64,000 bases of DNA from Nocardioides sp. YR527 (lineage in GTDB: Bacteria > Actinomycetota > Actinomycetes > Propionibacteriales > Nocardioidaceae). The notes under the pieces were generated by a model that searched no databases, was not told the origin of the DNA, and was given only the letters and a program-made list of their open reading frames with translations. The DNA is taken from positions 124,001 to 188,000 of the forward strand of contig NZ_FNFN01000010.1 of assembly GCF_900101045.1 (NCBI RefSeq). Reading direction: 5' to 3'. Positions 43,717-52,215 of the stretch are shown one piece after another; position 1 is the stretch's first letter, and each line of letters begins with the position of its first letter. The position numbers and the translations under genes were made by a program.

Positions 43717-45237
43717 GTGGAACTCAAGGACTGGAACGAGCCTGATCCAGCGGAAGTCCTCCACCCGACTTTTGACGCTGAGTGGGATGCAGCGCTCAGG
43801 CGGTATTGGGGATCGCTCAACGATGCTCCTCTTCGACGATGCACAGAGGTGGCGCGTTCGCTCGGAGCGAGGACACTCGTGATCGAAACGAGGTACCTCG
43901 ATCTCGACTTTCGAAGTGAGTACTCGGCTTACTACTCTCGCCAGTTCGCAGACATCCCGGACTCAACGCACCGCCTCCATTTCTTCTTCGAGAACTTGAG
44001 TGCCGGATCGCTTTGGCAAGACGCGGCTCAAGCGGGATACCTGGGCTACGTCGTGGTGCGGCCGGCCTCGACGGGCCTCGTGTCACGCGCCCTGCTGCCT
44101 CCGCCTCCGGACCTTGCGGAAGCAGTCCGGACCTGTGTGACGGAGAAGGTGAGCTTCTTTGGTCAACAACTGACGATAACCGGAGTCCCATTTGCACAAC
44201 AGGATGCGCAACTCGGCGCTTGTGCGCAGGCTGCCGCATGGATGTGTCACTACAGCGCTCACGTTCGCGGGGACACCGCCCGACGAACCAAGGCCGACTT
44301 CTCGCTCATGGCTGACGCCAGCCTCCAACCCAATCGCGGCTTACCCTCCGGCGGCCTCACGGTGGTGCAACTCAGCGATCTGTTTCGACGGTTCGAACTC
44401 CCCGCGATGTTCTATTCTGTCGGCGACCTCCCCAGCCCTCACCTCCCCTGGCAACCTGATGATCCCATTCCGCCCACCCTGGATGGCCCGTCAGCCTCGC
44501 CTCCTGGCAGTTGGGACCATCGAATTATTCCTGTTGCGTGCCGTCACCTGAACTCCGGAAATCCGGTCCTGGTTGGCACCCACGACCACGCCTTCGTCCT
44601 TTGCGGATACCGCCGCACCGACGCGCCCCAGAGGGGCTGGATCGAGTTCATTCGTCACGACGACCAAGCAGGTCCTTACCTCCTGGTCACCAATGTGCTC
44701 AACGACATCGACCCCAGAAGCGGCAAGGTCTACGGAGCCTGGCGCACTATGCACGTACCCGTCCCTGAGAAGCTCTGGCTTGCGCCCGAAGCGGCAGAAC
44801 GCAAAGGGGGGCTCTACCTTGTCAAGGCCTCTAGGCAGATAGCCGCAGTTGCGCCGTCATTGCCGTTCGAGCCGATCGACGATCTCATCGCTGCCGGCCG
44901 GCTCTCACTCCGTACCTACGCGATCCGATCGAACGACTTCAAAAGAAACCTCGCTGGCCGAGGTCTCCATGCCAGCATCGTCCAGGAGTACGCACTCGCG
45001 AGGCTCCCTAGATACATCTGGGTGGTCGAAGCGATTGATCGCGACCTGCGAGAAGCAGGTCGGCCGGCTGTAGTCGGCGAAGCGGTTCTCGACGCCACCT
45101 CCTCAGACCACGCTCCCGAGGAGATCGCTCTGCATGTTCACGGCGTCATGTGGCTGCAACAGACCAGCAGAAGGATCCGGTTCCCTATCTTGGGCGACCC
45201 ACGCGCGTACGAGAGTGGTGGCGTGGGGGTGGCATAG
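43717..45237 (+). CDS. papain-like (C39-type) cysteine peptidase candidate
   Basis: A 506-aa protein without signal peptide or membrane helix. The region 155-300 has the order of catalytic residues seen in papain-like C39-type peptidases: PFAQQDAQLGACAQAAAWM (Gln162/165 for the oxyanion hole, Cys169) and GTHDHAFVLCGYRR (His291), followed by an Asp/Asn-containing strand (IEFIRHDDQ). The N-terminal 150 residues and the C-terminal 130 residues are unassigned. It lies just behind the regulator pair of the Ubl operon with a short gene in between, so it may be an effector or a processing enzyme. Peptidase function is inferred from motifs. Confidence 0.7.
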   Translation: MELKDWNEPDPAEVLHPTFDAEWDAALRRYWGSLNDAPLRRCTEVARSLGARTLVIETRYLDLDFRSEYSAYYSRQFADIPDSTHRLHFFFENLSAGSLWQDAAQAGYLGYVVVRPASTGLVSRALLPPPPDLAEAVRTCVTEKVSFFGQQLTITGVPFAQQDAQLGACAQAAAWMCHYSAHVRGDTARRTKADFSLMADASLQPNRGLPSGGLTVVQLSDLFRRFELPAMFYSVGDLPSPHLPWQPDDPIPPTLDGPSASPPGSWDHRIIPVACRHLNSGNPVLVGTHDHAFVLCGYRRTDAPQRGWIEFIRHDDQAGPYLLVTNVLNDIDPRSGKVYGAWRTMHVPVPEKLWLAPEAAERKGGLYLVKASRQIAAVAPSLPFEPIDDLIAAGRLSLRTYAIRSNDFKRNLAGRGLHASIVQEYALARLPRYIWVVEAIDRDLREAGRPAVVGEAVLDATSSDHAPEEIALHVHGVMWLQQTSRRIRFPILGDPRAYESGGVGVA

Positions 45238-45343
45238 TTGCCACCGTGGCGCTCGAGTTACAGGCGACCCAAGGCAGTCGTTCGTCTTAGGGGGAGTTCT
45301 TGATTCACCCACGCGGCACGCCCGTGTGAGACAAACTACCTGG

Positions 45344-45838
45344 GTGACCGAGTCAAGTCCTCCCCCTGGCCGCCCGCTAGACAAGGCTTCTGAAAGTGCG
45401 TTAGACCTTTGCTCTACCGTCGCCAGATCGATCAGAGATAAGGCTAACAAGAACAAGGTCCGCGCCAGGGTGCTCACGATGTTCACCACGGCCGCCACCG
45501 CGGCGATCCCGGTGTTCATCGGCTTGTCGGGCGATGACTTCGTGACGGGCAAGGTGGTCCCGAGCATCTTGGCTGCTCTAACCGCGACCGTTGTTGCGCT
45601 CGGTCAGATCGAGCGACCACATGAACGTTGGAGCTTGTATCGGCGCTACCAGCGGATACTTGAGGCGGATGCGAAGCGATACAGGTATCGGATTGAGCCC
45701 TTCGATGATTCAGACCGAGACCGCATCCTTGCCGCAAGGGTCGCTCAGTATGAGTTGGATCTTCAGGCCGAGTGGGAGGGCCTTATTCCAACAAGTTCCG
45801 ATGTCGCAGCAGTGACCAAAGAGGGGCATAGCAGGTGA
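45344..45838 (+). CDS. SLATT/DUF4231-type membrane protein
   Basis: A 164-aa protein with a charged helix, two membrane segments (about 44-66 and 68-88: TTAATAAIPVFIGLSGDDF / VPSILAALTATVVALGQI) and a basic/acidic helical tail (ERPHERWSLYRRYQRILEADAKRYRYRIEPF). The layout and the W-xxYR...E tail are those of SLATT proteins, which are proposed pore-forming effectors in nucleotide-controlled conflict systems. The GTG at 45344 starts the SLATT-like part. The next gene starts within its stop codon (GTGA). Confidence 0.78.
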   Translation: MTESSPPPGRPLDKASESALDLCSTVARSIRDKANKNKVRARVLTMFTTAATAAIPVFIGLSGDDFVTGKVVPSILAALTATVVALGQIERPHERWSLYRRYQRILEADAKRYRYRIEPFDDSDRDRILAARVAQYELDLQAEWEGLIPTSSDVAAVTKEGHSR

Positions 45839-46461
45839 GTGCGGAAATTTTCGAACATGCGTCATGCGACTTCAAGAGCCACTACGGGTCAGGAACCCTG
45901 CACATATACAGTTTTGGTGAGCATGAAGAAGACAACATCGTCTGCATCGAGGTGCCACCCCCAACGGACGGTGCTCACATGAGTGTGCCCCTTGTTAGGG
46001 TTCAGAGCGCCTGCTACACGGCCGAGATTTTCCGAGCGACGGATTGTGACTGTCATGAGCAACTCGACGAGAGTCTCAAGCGTGTACACCGCGAGGGTGG
46101 GTTTGTTCTGTACATGATCTGCGATGGCAGAGGTGCGGGACTTCTCACTAAGGTGAGGGGCCTAGCTCTCGGCGACACGCACGACATGGACACGTGGGAC
46201 GCCTACAAGGCGCTTGGTGTAGAGCCGGACCCCCGAGACTACCGCCGTCCTGCGTTAGTGCTAGCCGATCTAGGTCTGCGGTCTATTCGTCTGCTTACGA
46301 ACAACCCACGGAAGATAACTGGTCTGGAAGAGGCGGGAATCGACATCGACCATGTGGCCCTGAAGATTGATGCCACCCCGGATTCGCTGCCGTATCTAGT
46401 CACCAAGCAACGCAAATTCGGTCACTTGTATGACTACCTCGCGGAGGGTCCGGGATCTTGA
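45835..46461 (+). CDS. GTP cyclohydrolase II-like protein with altered active-site loop
   Basis: A 208-aa protein of the RibA family. The zinc ligands Cys60, Cys71 and Cys73 (C-x10-C-x-C) are kept, as are VRVQSAC, GLLTKVRGLALGD and LLTNNPRKITGLEEAGI. The E. coli YHRQEGRNIGLL loop reads YMICDGRGAGLL here, so Arg, Gln and Glu that bind GTP and water are changed. It may act on another nucleotide, or only bind one. It is 4 nt inside the SLATT gene, and no riboflavin gene is near, so a house-keeping role is unlikely. Confidence 0.85.
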   Translation: MSAEIFEHASCDFKSHYGSGTLHIYSFGEHEEDNIVCIEVPPPTDGAHMSVPLVRVQSACYTAEIFRATDCDCHEQLDESLKRVHREGGFVLYMICDGRGAGLLTKVRGLALGDTHDMDTWDAYKALGVEPDPRDYRRPALVLADLGLRSIRLLTNNPRKITGLEEAGIDIDHVALKIDATPDSLPYLVTKQRKFGHLYDYLAEGPGS

Positions 46462-46500
46462 AGTTGCGAGCGCATGGTCGCTTCCTGCCGTGAACCTGAC

Positions 46501-46790
46501 CTTCGCTGCGGTCACGCGCTGATGGCCGCCCTGATCGACTCGATCTGCCACGGCCTGCGCGACGTGCCGGCGAGACCAACGCGCTGGGTCGCGCCCTGAA
46601 GAAGCGATCCGCCGACGTGCTTGCCTACTTCGGCGGGCGCGGCACGCCCAACGGCTCAACGGAGGCGATCAATGGTCGGCTTGAGAACCCACTAGGATTC
46701 GCCCTCGGGTTCCGCAACCTGACCAACTCCCTCGCCAGAGGCCTGCTCCAGTCTGGAGGTTTCAGACCGCAACTGCGCCAAGGACTGTGA
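46501..46790 (+). pseudogene. remnant of an ISL3-type transposase
   Basis: The last 65 codons are readable to a TGA at 46788: LGRALKKRSADVLAYFGGRGTPNG, then STEAINGRLENPLGFALGFRN and LTNSLARGLLQSGGFRPQLRQGL. This is the C-terminus of an ISL3-family DDE transposase. Upstream, a second frame reads LMAALIDSICHGLRDVPA, which fits the part just before, so a frameshift splits the copy. All N-terminal sequence and both ends of the element are missing. It marks past IS insertion at the right edge of the island. Confidence 0.8.
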
Positions 46791-46811
46791 AGTGAACCAG
46801 TTGTCGTTCGA

Positions 46812-47471
46812 TTAAGCAAAGATTCCGATAATCCCTGCGATGACGCCTGCCGCCGTCATAAGAAGCATTAGGACTGACTCGTTCCGTTTCCACCATGGGC
46901 TTTTATCTTGTTGTTCGATCAGCAGTGGCACCACTGTGACCTGACGAGCCGCCCGCACGCTAAGTGCTAGCCCAATAACTGCGCCGGTGACCTGCCCGGC
47001 GAGGGCATACCCGCTGGCTGGAGAAAGTCCGATTTGTTGCGCGATCGTCCATCCGAGCGAGCCGCCGACGAGCATCATCAGGAGAGCTCGAACGACGCTG
47101 GCTGGAGCCTTCGAGGTTGGGCGATGGGATCGGGCATCCAGGATCTTCTTGATCTCGGTGACCGCAGCACTCGTCGGTGGCTTGGCAGTGTCCCAGAACA
47201 GGAGTGTCAGAAAGTCGCCACGCAAAGTAAGAGTGATTGAAAGATCTGGTGAATGCAGCCGAACCTCCTCGACCGTCCGCTCGAACTCGAATACATCAGT
47301 CAATGTCTCGGCCGTATAGTCGTTGACTGAGATCCGCACGTCTGACGGTCCGTGCTGTCCGACCAAGGGTTCGAGGAGCGCGACGATGTCGCGGAGGTCT
47401 TGGCGGTCGAGCGCAACGGGTCGAAGTTTCTCAAACGAGTAGGTCCATTGAGGGGGTCGCTGGATCGCCAT
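46812..47471 (-). CDS. hypothetical membrane protein with two helices
   Basis: A 219-aa protein. A soluble alpha/beta N-terminal domain of about 120 residues (SFEKLRPVALDRQDLRDIVALLEPLVG ... LSITLTLRGDFLTLLFWD) precedes two membrane segments (about 135-180) with SLGWTIAQQIGL between them and a final hydrophobic tail at the C-terminus (LMLLMTAAGVIAGIIGIF). I do not recognise it. An upstream ATG six codons earlier (47489) is possible. It may be part of the island, as it lies next to the transposase remnant. Confidence 0.65.
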   Translation of the reverse strand: MAIQRPPQWTYSFEKLRPVALDRQDLRDIVALLEPLVGQHGPSDVRISVNDYTAETLTDVFEFERTVEEVRLHSPDLSITLTLRGDFLTLLFWDTAKPPTSAAVTEIKKILDARSHRPTSKAPASVVRALLMMLVGGSLGWTIAQQIGLSPASGYALAGQVTGAVIGLALSVRAARQVTVVPLLIEQQDKSPWWKRNESVLMLLMTAAGVIAGIIGIFA

Positions 47472-47489
47472 GAGGAGAGTATGGCGCAT

Positions 47490-47897
47490 GCGGCGCGGCA
47501 GCGGATTGTTCCGGATGGTGTGGGCAGCCTGCAGCTACGAGCCTTGTGGTCCATGAGCTTAGGGGTAGGGCGCGCTCGATCTACTTGAAGTAGTGCGACG
47601 CGCTGAAATTGCTCCCGAGGCCCGTCGCAACGAATGGAGCGACACCGCGTTCCAGCGGGCTCTCGCGGTACGGGACAGAAGGGTCGCGGAGCAGAAGAAG
47701 GCGTCCGGTCACTTGGATCCACAGGGCGTTCGTCTCCAAGTCATAGCGGTGCGTACAGCAGTGGCGTCCGCGGCGTACAGCGTCTCCTGCCCAACGCTCG
47801 CGGCAGGTTCACGCGGAGTCCCTCCCAGACCATGCCGGCGAATGGCGCGCGAGGTGATCAGCCGTCGGGCCAGTCGCGCGATCACTAGGCTTGCGGC
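47490..47897. other. intergenic region without a convincing gene
   Basis: About 400 nt between a leftward and a rightward gene. Short open frames exist on both strands, but none has a clear ribosome binding site, domain or coding pattern that I could support. It contains the promoters of both neighbours and may include remains of a lost gene (one frame gives Arg/Glu-rich sequence from 47593). Confidence 0.4.
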
Positions 47898-48587
47898 GTG
47901 AAGGTAAGAGTAGAAGAGGGGCGGTTCGTCGAGCGGGAGACCGAGCACGGTACTGACCGCCGGATGTTCGGGGAGTTCATCGGGGCGCGCGGTGAGCTGG
48001 CTTCGTACGCCTTCGGGTGGACGTCGGAAGCGGATGAGGGGCGGATCTCGATCGGTGTCGGGGCCGGAAACGAAGGCGGCGGTACGTTTCATGCGGCTGT
48101 TGTCGAGCGTGACGGTCGCATCGGGTATGCGCTGATCGATGAGCCGTTCGAGGACGTGCCCCAAGGAGGTCCGCATCTGACCGCTGCCGCAGCCCATGCA
48201 CACCGGGACATAGCGCTCATCTGGACGGTGGTCGATGCCGTGATGAAGCTCGACAGTCGCGCGGTGTGGCTGCGCCACTGGCTGCGTCGAACGAAGATCA
48301 TCACGACGGCACCGGTCCTGACGGGCGAGGAGCCTGCCCTCTTCGTCTCGCGCGATGCCGACGACGGTTTGTGGCAGCTGATCGGGCCGTCGAAAGCCAC
48401 CATCGACAACAACCGGGTGGGACACCTCACCCACCTCGTGGACACGGACCCGACGCTCGTGACTGTCCTGGACCTCGAGCCGGGCGAGAGCGCGATGAGG
48501 GAGCAGGCCGGCGGTCCGTGGGCTCGGTACGACGTCGACTTGCGCCCTTTGAACAGGCCCGGTGTCTTCCTCAGGGGATCGCGCTGA
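47898..48587 (+). CDS. hypothetical protein with Imm33/DUF2185-like C-terminal domain
   Basis: A 229-aa protein. The C-terminal half, ALFVSRDADDGLWQLIG ... HLTHLVDTDPTLVTVLDLEPGESAMREQAGGPW, follows the DUF2185/Imm33 pattern (VS...G....DP....L....G....R). That domain is found in immunity proteins against secreted toxins. The N-terminal half is not recognised. GTG start at 47898. No toxin gene is adjacent; it may be an orphan immunity protein. Confidence 0.65.
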   Translation: MKVRVEEGRFVERETEHGTDRRMFGEFIGARGELASYAFGWTSEADEGRISIGVGAGNEGGGTFHAAVVERDGRIGYALIDEPFEDVPQGGPHLTAAAAHAHRDIALIWTVVDAVMKLDSRAVWLRHWLRRTKIITTAPVLTGEEPALFVSRDADDGLWQLIGPSKATIDNNRVGHLTHLVDTDPTLVTVLDLEPGESAMREQAGGPWARYDVDLRPLNRPGVFLRGSR

Positions 48588-48645
48588 TCGCGTATGTGGC
48601 GGACCTAGGAATGGCAGCATGGGCACCCCGTCACCAGGAGGCCCC

Positions 48646-49506
48646 ATGCCCACCACAGCCACATTCGTCTCGCCGACCGACGGCACCGCGCTCGCGATCC
48701 GGACATGGGGAGAGGAGCTGTCCGCGCCGCGGGGCGTGGTTCAGATCGCCCACGGCATCGCCGAGCACGGGCAGCGTTACGACCGGCTCGCTCGCGCTCT
48801 CGTCGCGGCTGGGTACGTCGTGCGGGCGGTCGACCACCGCGGTCACGGCGGGTCCGTCACGTCGGCCGACCAGCTCGGTCACTTCGACTTCGAGGCGCTG
48901 GTGGCCGATGTCGCGGCCATGGGTGCCTCGCTGCGCGATGACTTCCCCGGGATCCCGGTGTTCCTGGTGGCGCACTCGATGGGGTCCTTCGCGGCGCAGA
49001 CGGTGATCTTGGACCGGTCCGACCTGTACGACGCTGTGGTGCTGTCAGGCTCGACCGCCCTCGACGTACTCGCCGGTGCGCTCTCGAGCGCCGAGGGTCC
49101 GGTCGGGCTGGAGGCGTTCAACGCCGGGTTCGAGCACCGGACCGGATACGAGTGGCTCTCGCGCGATGAGGTCGAGGTCGATGCGTACGTCGCAGACCCG
49201 TTGTCCGGGTTCGATCTGCCCGACACCGCCGTGCCTCAGCTGTTCGCCGGCGCCGAGCATCTGGCCGACCCGGCAGCCATCGGTGGGATCCGCTCCGATC
49301 TGCCGATTCTCGTCGTCTCCGGCGACGCCGACCCGCTTGCCGGAGGTGGCGCACTGGTCGAATTGCTGGGGGAGCGTTACCGCGAGGCCGGATTGAAGGA
49401 TGTGACGGTGACGCTCTACCCCGGGGCGCGCCACGAGATCTTCAACGAGACCAACCGCGATGCGATCACCGCCGACGTGATCGACTGGCTCACGGCTCAT
49501 TCCTGA
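48646..49506 (+). CDS. alpha/beta hydrolase (monoacylglycerol lipase-like)
   Basis: A 286-aa alpha/beta hydrolase. The nucleophile elbow is VAHSMGS (Ser near residue 110), the oxyanion strand has QIAHGIAEHGQRYDRLARALVAAGYVVRAVDHRGHG, the acid is in VVSGDADPLAGGG, and the His in YPGARHEIFNE. The layout matches the Hydrolase_4/monoacylglycerol lipase group that cleaves acylglycerols or lysophospholipids. ATG at 48646 with AGGAGG upstream. Confidence 0.93.
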   Translation: MPTTATFVSPTDGTALAIRTWGEELSAPRGVVQIAHGIAEHGQRYDRLARALVAAGYVVRAVDHRGHGGSVTSADQLGHFDFEALVADVAAMGASLRDDFPGIPVFLVAHSMGSFAAQTVILDRSDLYDAVVLSGSTALDVLAGALSSAEGPVGLEAFNAGFEHRTGYEWLSRDEVEVDAYVADPLSGFDLPDTAVPQLFAGAEHLADPAAIGGIRSDLPILVVSGDADPLAGGGALVELLGERYREAGLKDVTVTLYPGARHEIFNETNRDAITADVIDWLTAHS

Positions 49507-49570
49507 CTGCAGCACGGTCGGGGACAGATGGTTTCGCATATGCGAAGCCACCTGTCCGTCGCAGCTCACC

Positions 49571-49721
49571 TCAGACGCACGGCCGGATGGCGTCGATGAT
49601 CCGCGACCAGTTCTCGGCGCCGTACCCACGCGAGCGGGCCCAGGTGTAGTGGGCCTGGACGGCGCGGGGGAGGCCGGCGTCGATGCCGGCGGCCTCGCTG
49701 GCCTCGACGGGGTGGTCAGGT
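49571..49721 (-). pseudogene. 3' fragment duplicate of the imine-reductase-like gene
   Basis: This 151-bp segment is about 94% identical to the 3' end of the gene at 51297-52181, including its stop codon, and then loses similarity at 49715-49721. Only about 48 C-terminal codons are left. The copy and the intact gene are in the same orientation and flank two unrelated genes of 1.6 kb. Confidence 0.75.
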
Positions 49722-50695
49722 TAGGGGCCGCCAACGCGCCACCGTCTGCTGCTCATCGACGGCCTTCCTCGTTGCTCGCGCATGGTGGGTGTGTACGTGG
49801 CGCGCCACTTTGACGGCGGCGAGGAAAGGGCCTCCAGAACAGTCACTGCGACGTCTTCGGGGCTCCTGTTGATGAACGGAAAGGTGAGAAAGACTTGGAA
49901 CGCAGTGTCGTCGGCCATGAGGGACACGAGGAATTGGTCAGGCTCCCGGAAGTGGCGGGCGCCCCAGGAGAACTGCAGGTGATGCTTGGCCAGCCAGGCA
50001 TGGTCGACCTGCTGGAGGATCAGCCTTGTGGCGGTGTCCGAGGGGCGCTCCCAGGAACGGTCGGCGATGAGCCGCTCGACCTCGGCGTCGTACTGTTCGG
50101 CGACGAAGCTCGCACCGCTCGAAGCCGGCTTCTCGAGCAGCCAATCCCAGTGGACAACGTCGCCGTCACGACGGATGAGAACATCGGTTGAGCCGCAGCC
50201 GTATGTTCCACACTCACATCGAGCGATCGGAACCTGCCGAGGTGTGGTTTCGGCACGGAGCATGGTGACCGGAACGATCAGGTCGAAGGGGTCCATGCCC
50301 ATTCCTGCAGCTCTGGACGTCATCTCGACTTCGTTGACGAAGACCTGGAGCTCGAACCCGTCCGTTAGGTCCTTCGGGGCTGGAGATACGGCGAACCTGA
50401 TCACGTCGCTCGGCAGCCGGTCATACACCTCAGAGGAGCGATCTCGCGCCGGGCTGTCCGCTTGCCCTGGGAACGGGAGACCAAGCTCATCGAGCGCGTC
50501 GACCAAGACCGGTTCGATCTCGTCACGGCGTAGGTCCGCCGTAAGCCCAGCAAGTGTGCGAAGAGCGGGAGAATCGAGATCGTCGACAAGCGCTTGTGTG
50601 GCCGCGTCGATGATGACTTTGTGCTCCTCTCCCTCGTCCCAGCGAGCCGCTGCGTCGTAGAAGCGGGAGTGGGGACTGGGGCCTAGCGCGAACAC
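49721..50695 (-). CDS. hypothetical protein with CxCG-type motif
   Basis: A 324-aa protein of no family that I recognise. The middle has IARCECGTYGCGSTDVLIRRDGDVVHWDW (about 165-193), whose CxCGxxxCG could bind zinc. The C-terminus (FSWGARHFREPDQFLVSLM ... FQVFLTFPFINRSPEDVA) looks like an alpha/beta domain found in standalone immunity-like proteins. GTG start at 50695. The gene ends directly at the truncated gene copy, and its last residues may come from that junction. Confidence 0.65.
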   Translation of the reverse strand: MFALGPSPHSRFYDAAARWDEGEEHKVIIDAATQALVDDLDSPALRTLAGLTADLRRDEIEPVLVDALDELGLPFPGQADSPARDRSSEVYDRLPSDVIRFAVSPAPKDLTDGFELQVFVNEVEMTSRAAGMGMDPFDLIVPVTMLRAETTPRQVPIARCECGTYGCGSTDVLIRRDGDVVHWDWLLEKPASSGASFVAEQYDAEVERLIADRSWERPSDTATRLILQQVDHAWLAKHHLQFSWGARHFREPDQFLVSLMADDTAFQVFLTFPFINRSPEDVAVTVLEALSSPPSKWRATYTPTMREQRGRPSMSSRRWRVGGP

Positions 50696-50859
50696 GCCGT
50701 CATTCTGTGCTCTGCAGGTGTTGCAGCACCATCGAGTATTTCGCGACCTTCCGGTCAGGTCGGATGAATTCGAGCGCGATGCTCGAATTCGGCTAGCACA
50801 TGCTCGGAGGCGTACGCGACGATGACTGTTCCTGATTCACCTGACTGAAGGGGCGCGAG

Positions 50860-51270
50860 ATGAGTCGGACCTCGTTCGTGAGCAGGCTTCGCGACCAGGT
50901 CGTTCGGCCCCTCGTCCACAGCGCGCTGGCAGAGCATGAGATTCCCGAGGTCACCGTTGCGGTCGTGGTCGGCACGGAGTTCTACAGCTCACTGAGAGAG
51001 CCCGGGGAAACGCGCTGGACATACCCGGACGATGGGCATGAGTACGTCTGGGTGCATGTCACGTATCAGCCGACGAGCGAGGGTGGGGCGTGGCGGTTGG
51101 GGCGTTCTGAGGATCTCCATGACTCGTCCGAGCTGATCAATGCTCTCTTCCAGTTCGGCTGGGCTTTCGAGGGCTGGGTGTCTGAGACGACGTTCGCATG
51201 GGGCGAGGAGCGCCATGCCCGGCGTGTGGAGCTCGGAGATCTGCCTGAATGGATGATCACCGGCGCCTGA
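50860..51270 (+). CDS. hypothetical protein
   Basis: A 136-aa protein with no recognised domain. It begins with a basic, helical part (TSFVSRLRDQVVRPLVHSALAEH), then beta-rich sequence with several aromatic residues (EVTVAVVVGTEFYSSLREPGETRWTYPD, YVWVHVTYQP) and ends in an acidic tail. ATG at 50860. It may be a partner of the adjacent divergent gene; both lie between the two copies of the imine-reductase 3' end. Confidence 0.6.
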   Translation: MSRTSFVSRLRDQVVRPLVHSALAEHEIPEVTVAVVVGTEFYSSLREPGETRWTYPDDGHEYVWVHVTYQPTSEGGAWRLGRSEDLHDSSELINALFQFGWAFEGWVSETTFAWGEERHARRVELGDLPEWMITGA

Positions 51271-51296
51271 AGGTCGCTCAGGCGCCGGCGATCACC

Positions 51297-52181
51297 TCAG
51301 GCGTACGGCCGGATGGCGTCGATGATGCGGGACCAGTTCTCGGCGCCGTACCCACGGGAGCGGGCCCAGGTGTAGTGGGCTTGGACGGCGCGGGGGAGGT
51401 CGGTGTCGATGCCGGCGGCCTCGCTGGCCTCGACGAGGTGGTCGGTGGTGGCGCCCATCATGGTGACGGTGCTCAGGTGGCCGGGGTGGTGGCCGGCCTC
51501 GAGCTGGGCGCCGAGGTCCTCGCCGGCGGCGAGCATCGGCGGGATGCCGGCGAGGGTCTGCATGAGCTCGGGCAGAGCAGCAGAGGGCTTGATGCCGCCC
51601 GTCTCCAGCAGCGCCACGGCGTGGAGCAGCGAGGAGAGGGAGGTGAGGAAGATGTCCAGGTTGGCCTGGTACATCAGCTGGGCGAGCCCGGGGTCCTCAC
51701 CCAGGTAGCGGACGGACCCGATCCGGGCCAGCGCGTCCTCGTGCCGCGAGAGCACCTCGGCGGGACCGCTGACATAGACGTACGCATCGGGGGTGCCGAC
51801 CATCGGGGCGGGGACCATCACGCCGCCGGTCAGGAAGGTGGCGCCGTGGCCGGTGACCCACTCGCTGCCCTGCCGGGTGCGCTCGGGGGCCTCGGAGCTG
51901 AGGTTGACGACCGTACGTCCGGCGAGCTCGTCGGTGGCGGAGCCGAGCACGTCGTACATCGCCTGGTAGTCGGTCAGGCTGAGCACGATCAGGTCGCCGG
52001 CGGCGACGGCCTTCGCGGGGGAGTCGGCCAGCTGGGCGCCGGCGGCGACGACGTCGTCGGCGCGCGATGCGGTGCGGTTCCATACGGTCACCGGATGCCC
52101 GGCGGCGAGCAGACTGTGGACCATCGCCTGGCCCATGGGGCCGAGGCCGATGAGGGTGACGGGGGTGCGAGTTGCGTTCAT
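51297..52181 (-). CDS. NAD(P)-dependent imine reductase / 3-hydroxyisobutyrate dehydrogenase-like
   Basis: A 294-aa oxidoreductase. The Rossmann motif LIGLGPMGQAMVHSLLAAGHPVTVWNRTASRADDVVAAGA opens the protein. The C-terminal helical domain (MYQANLDIFLTSLSSLLHAVALLETGG) lacks the catalytic Lys of true hydroxyacid dehydrogenases (GxxxK), which fits imine reductases. It starts 87 nt from the divergent HxlR regulator, with a palindrome between. A shortened duplicate of its 3' end lies at 49571-49721. Confidence 0.87.
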   Translation of the reverse strand: MNATRTPVTLIGLGPMGQAMVHSLLAAGHPVTVWNRTASRADDVVAAGAQLADSPAKAVAAGDLIVLSLTDYQAMYDVLGSATDELAGRTVVNLSSEAPERTRQGSEWVTGHGATFLTGGVMVPAPMVGTPDAYVYVSGPAEVLSRHEDALARIGSVRYLGEDPGLAQLMYQANLDIFLTSLSSLLHAVALLETGGIKPSAALPELMQTLAGIPPMLAAGEDLGAQLEAGHHPGHLSTVTMMGATTDHLVEASEAAGIDTDLPRAVQAHYTWARSRGYGAENWSRIIDAIRPYA

Positions 52182-52215
52182 GGATTCATCCTCACGACTC
52201 GCCTACGATTGCGGG

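Noticed and set aside
45835..46461. House-keeping riboflavin gene ribA
   Set aside because: No riboflavin genes nearby, overlap with a SLATT gene, and changed GTP-binding loop residues.
47593..47901. A possible 102-aa Arg/Glu-rich gene
   Set aside because: No ribosome site, no recognisable domain and overlap with the start of the next gene; left as an intergenic region.
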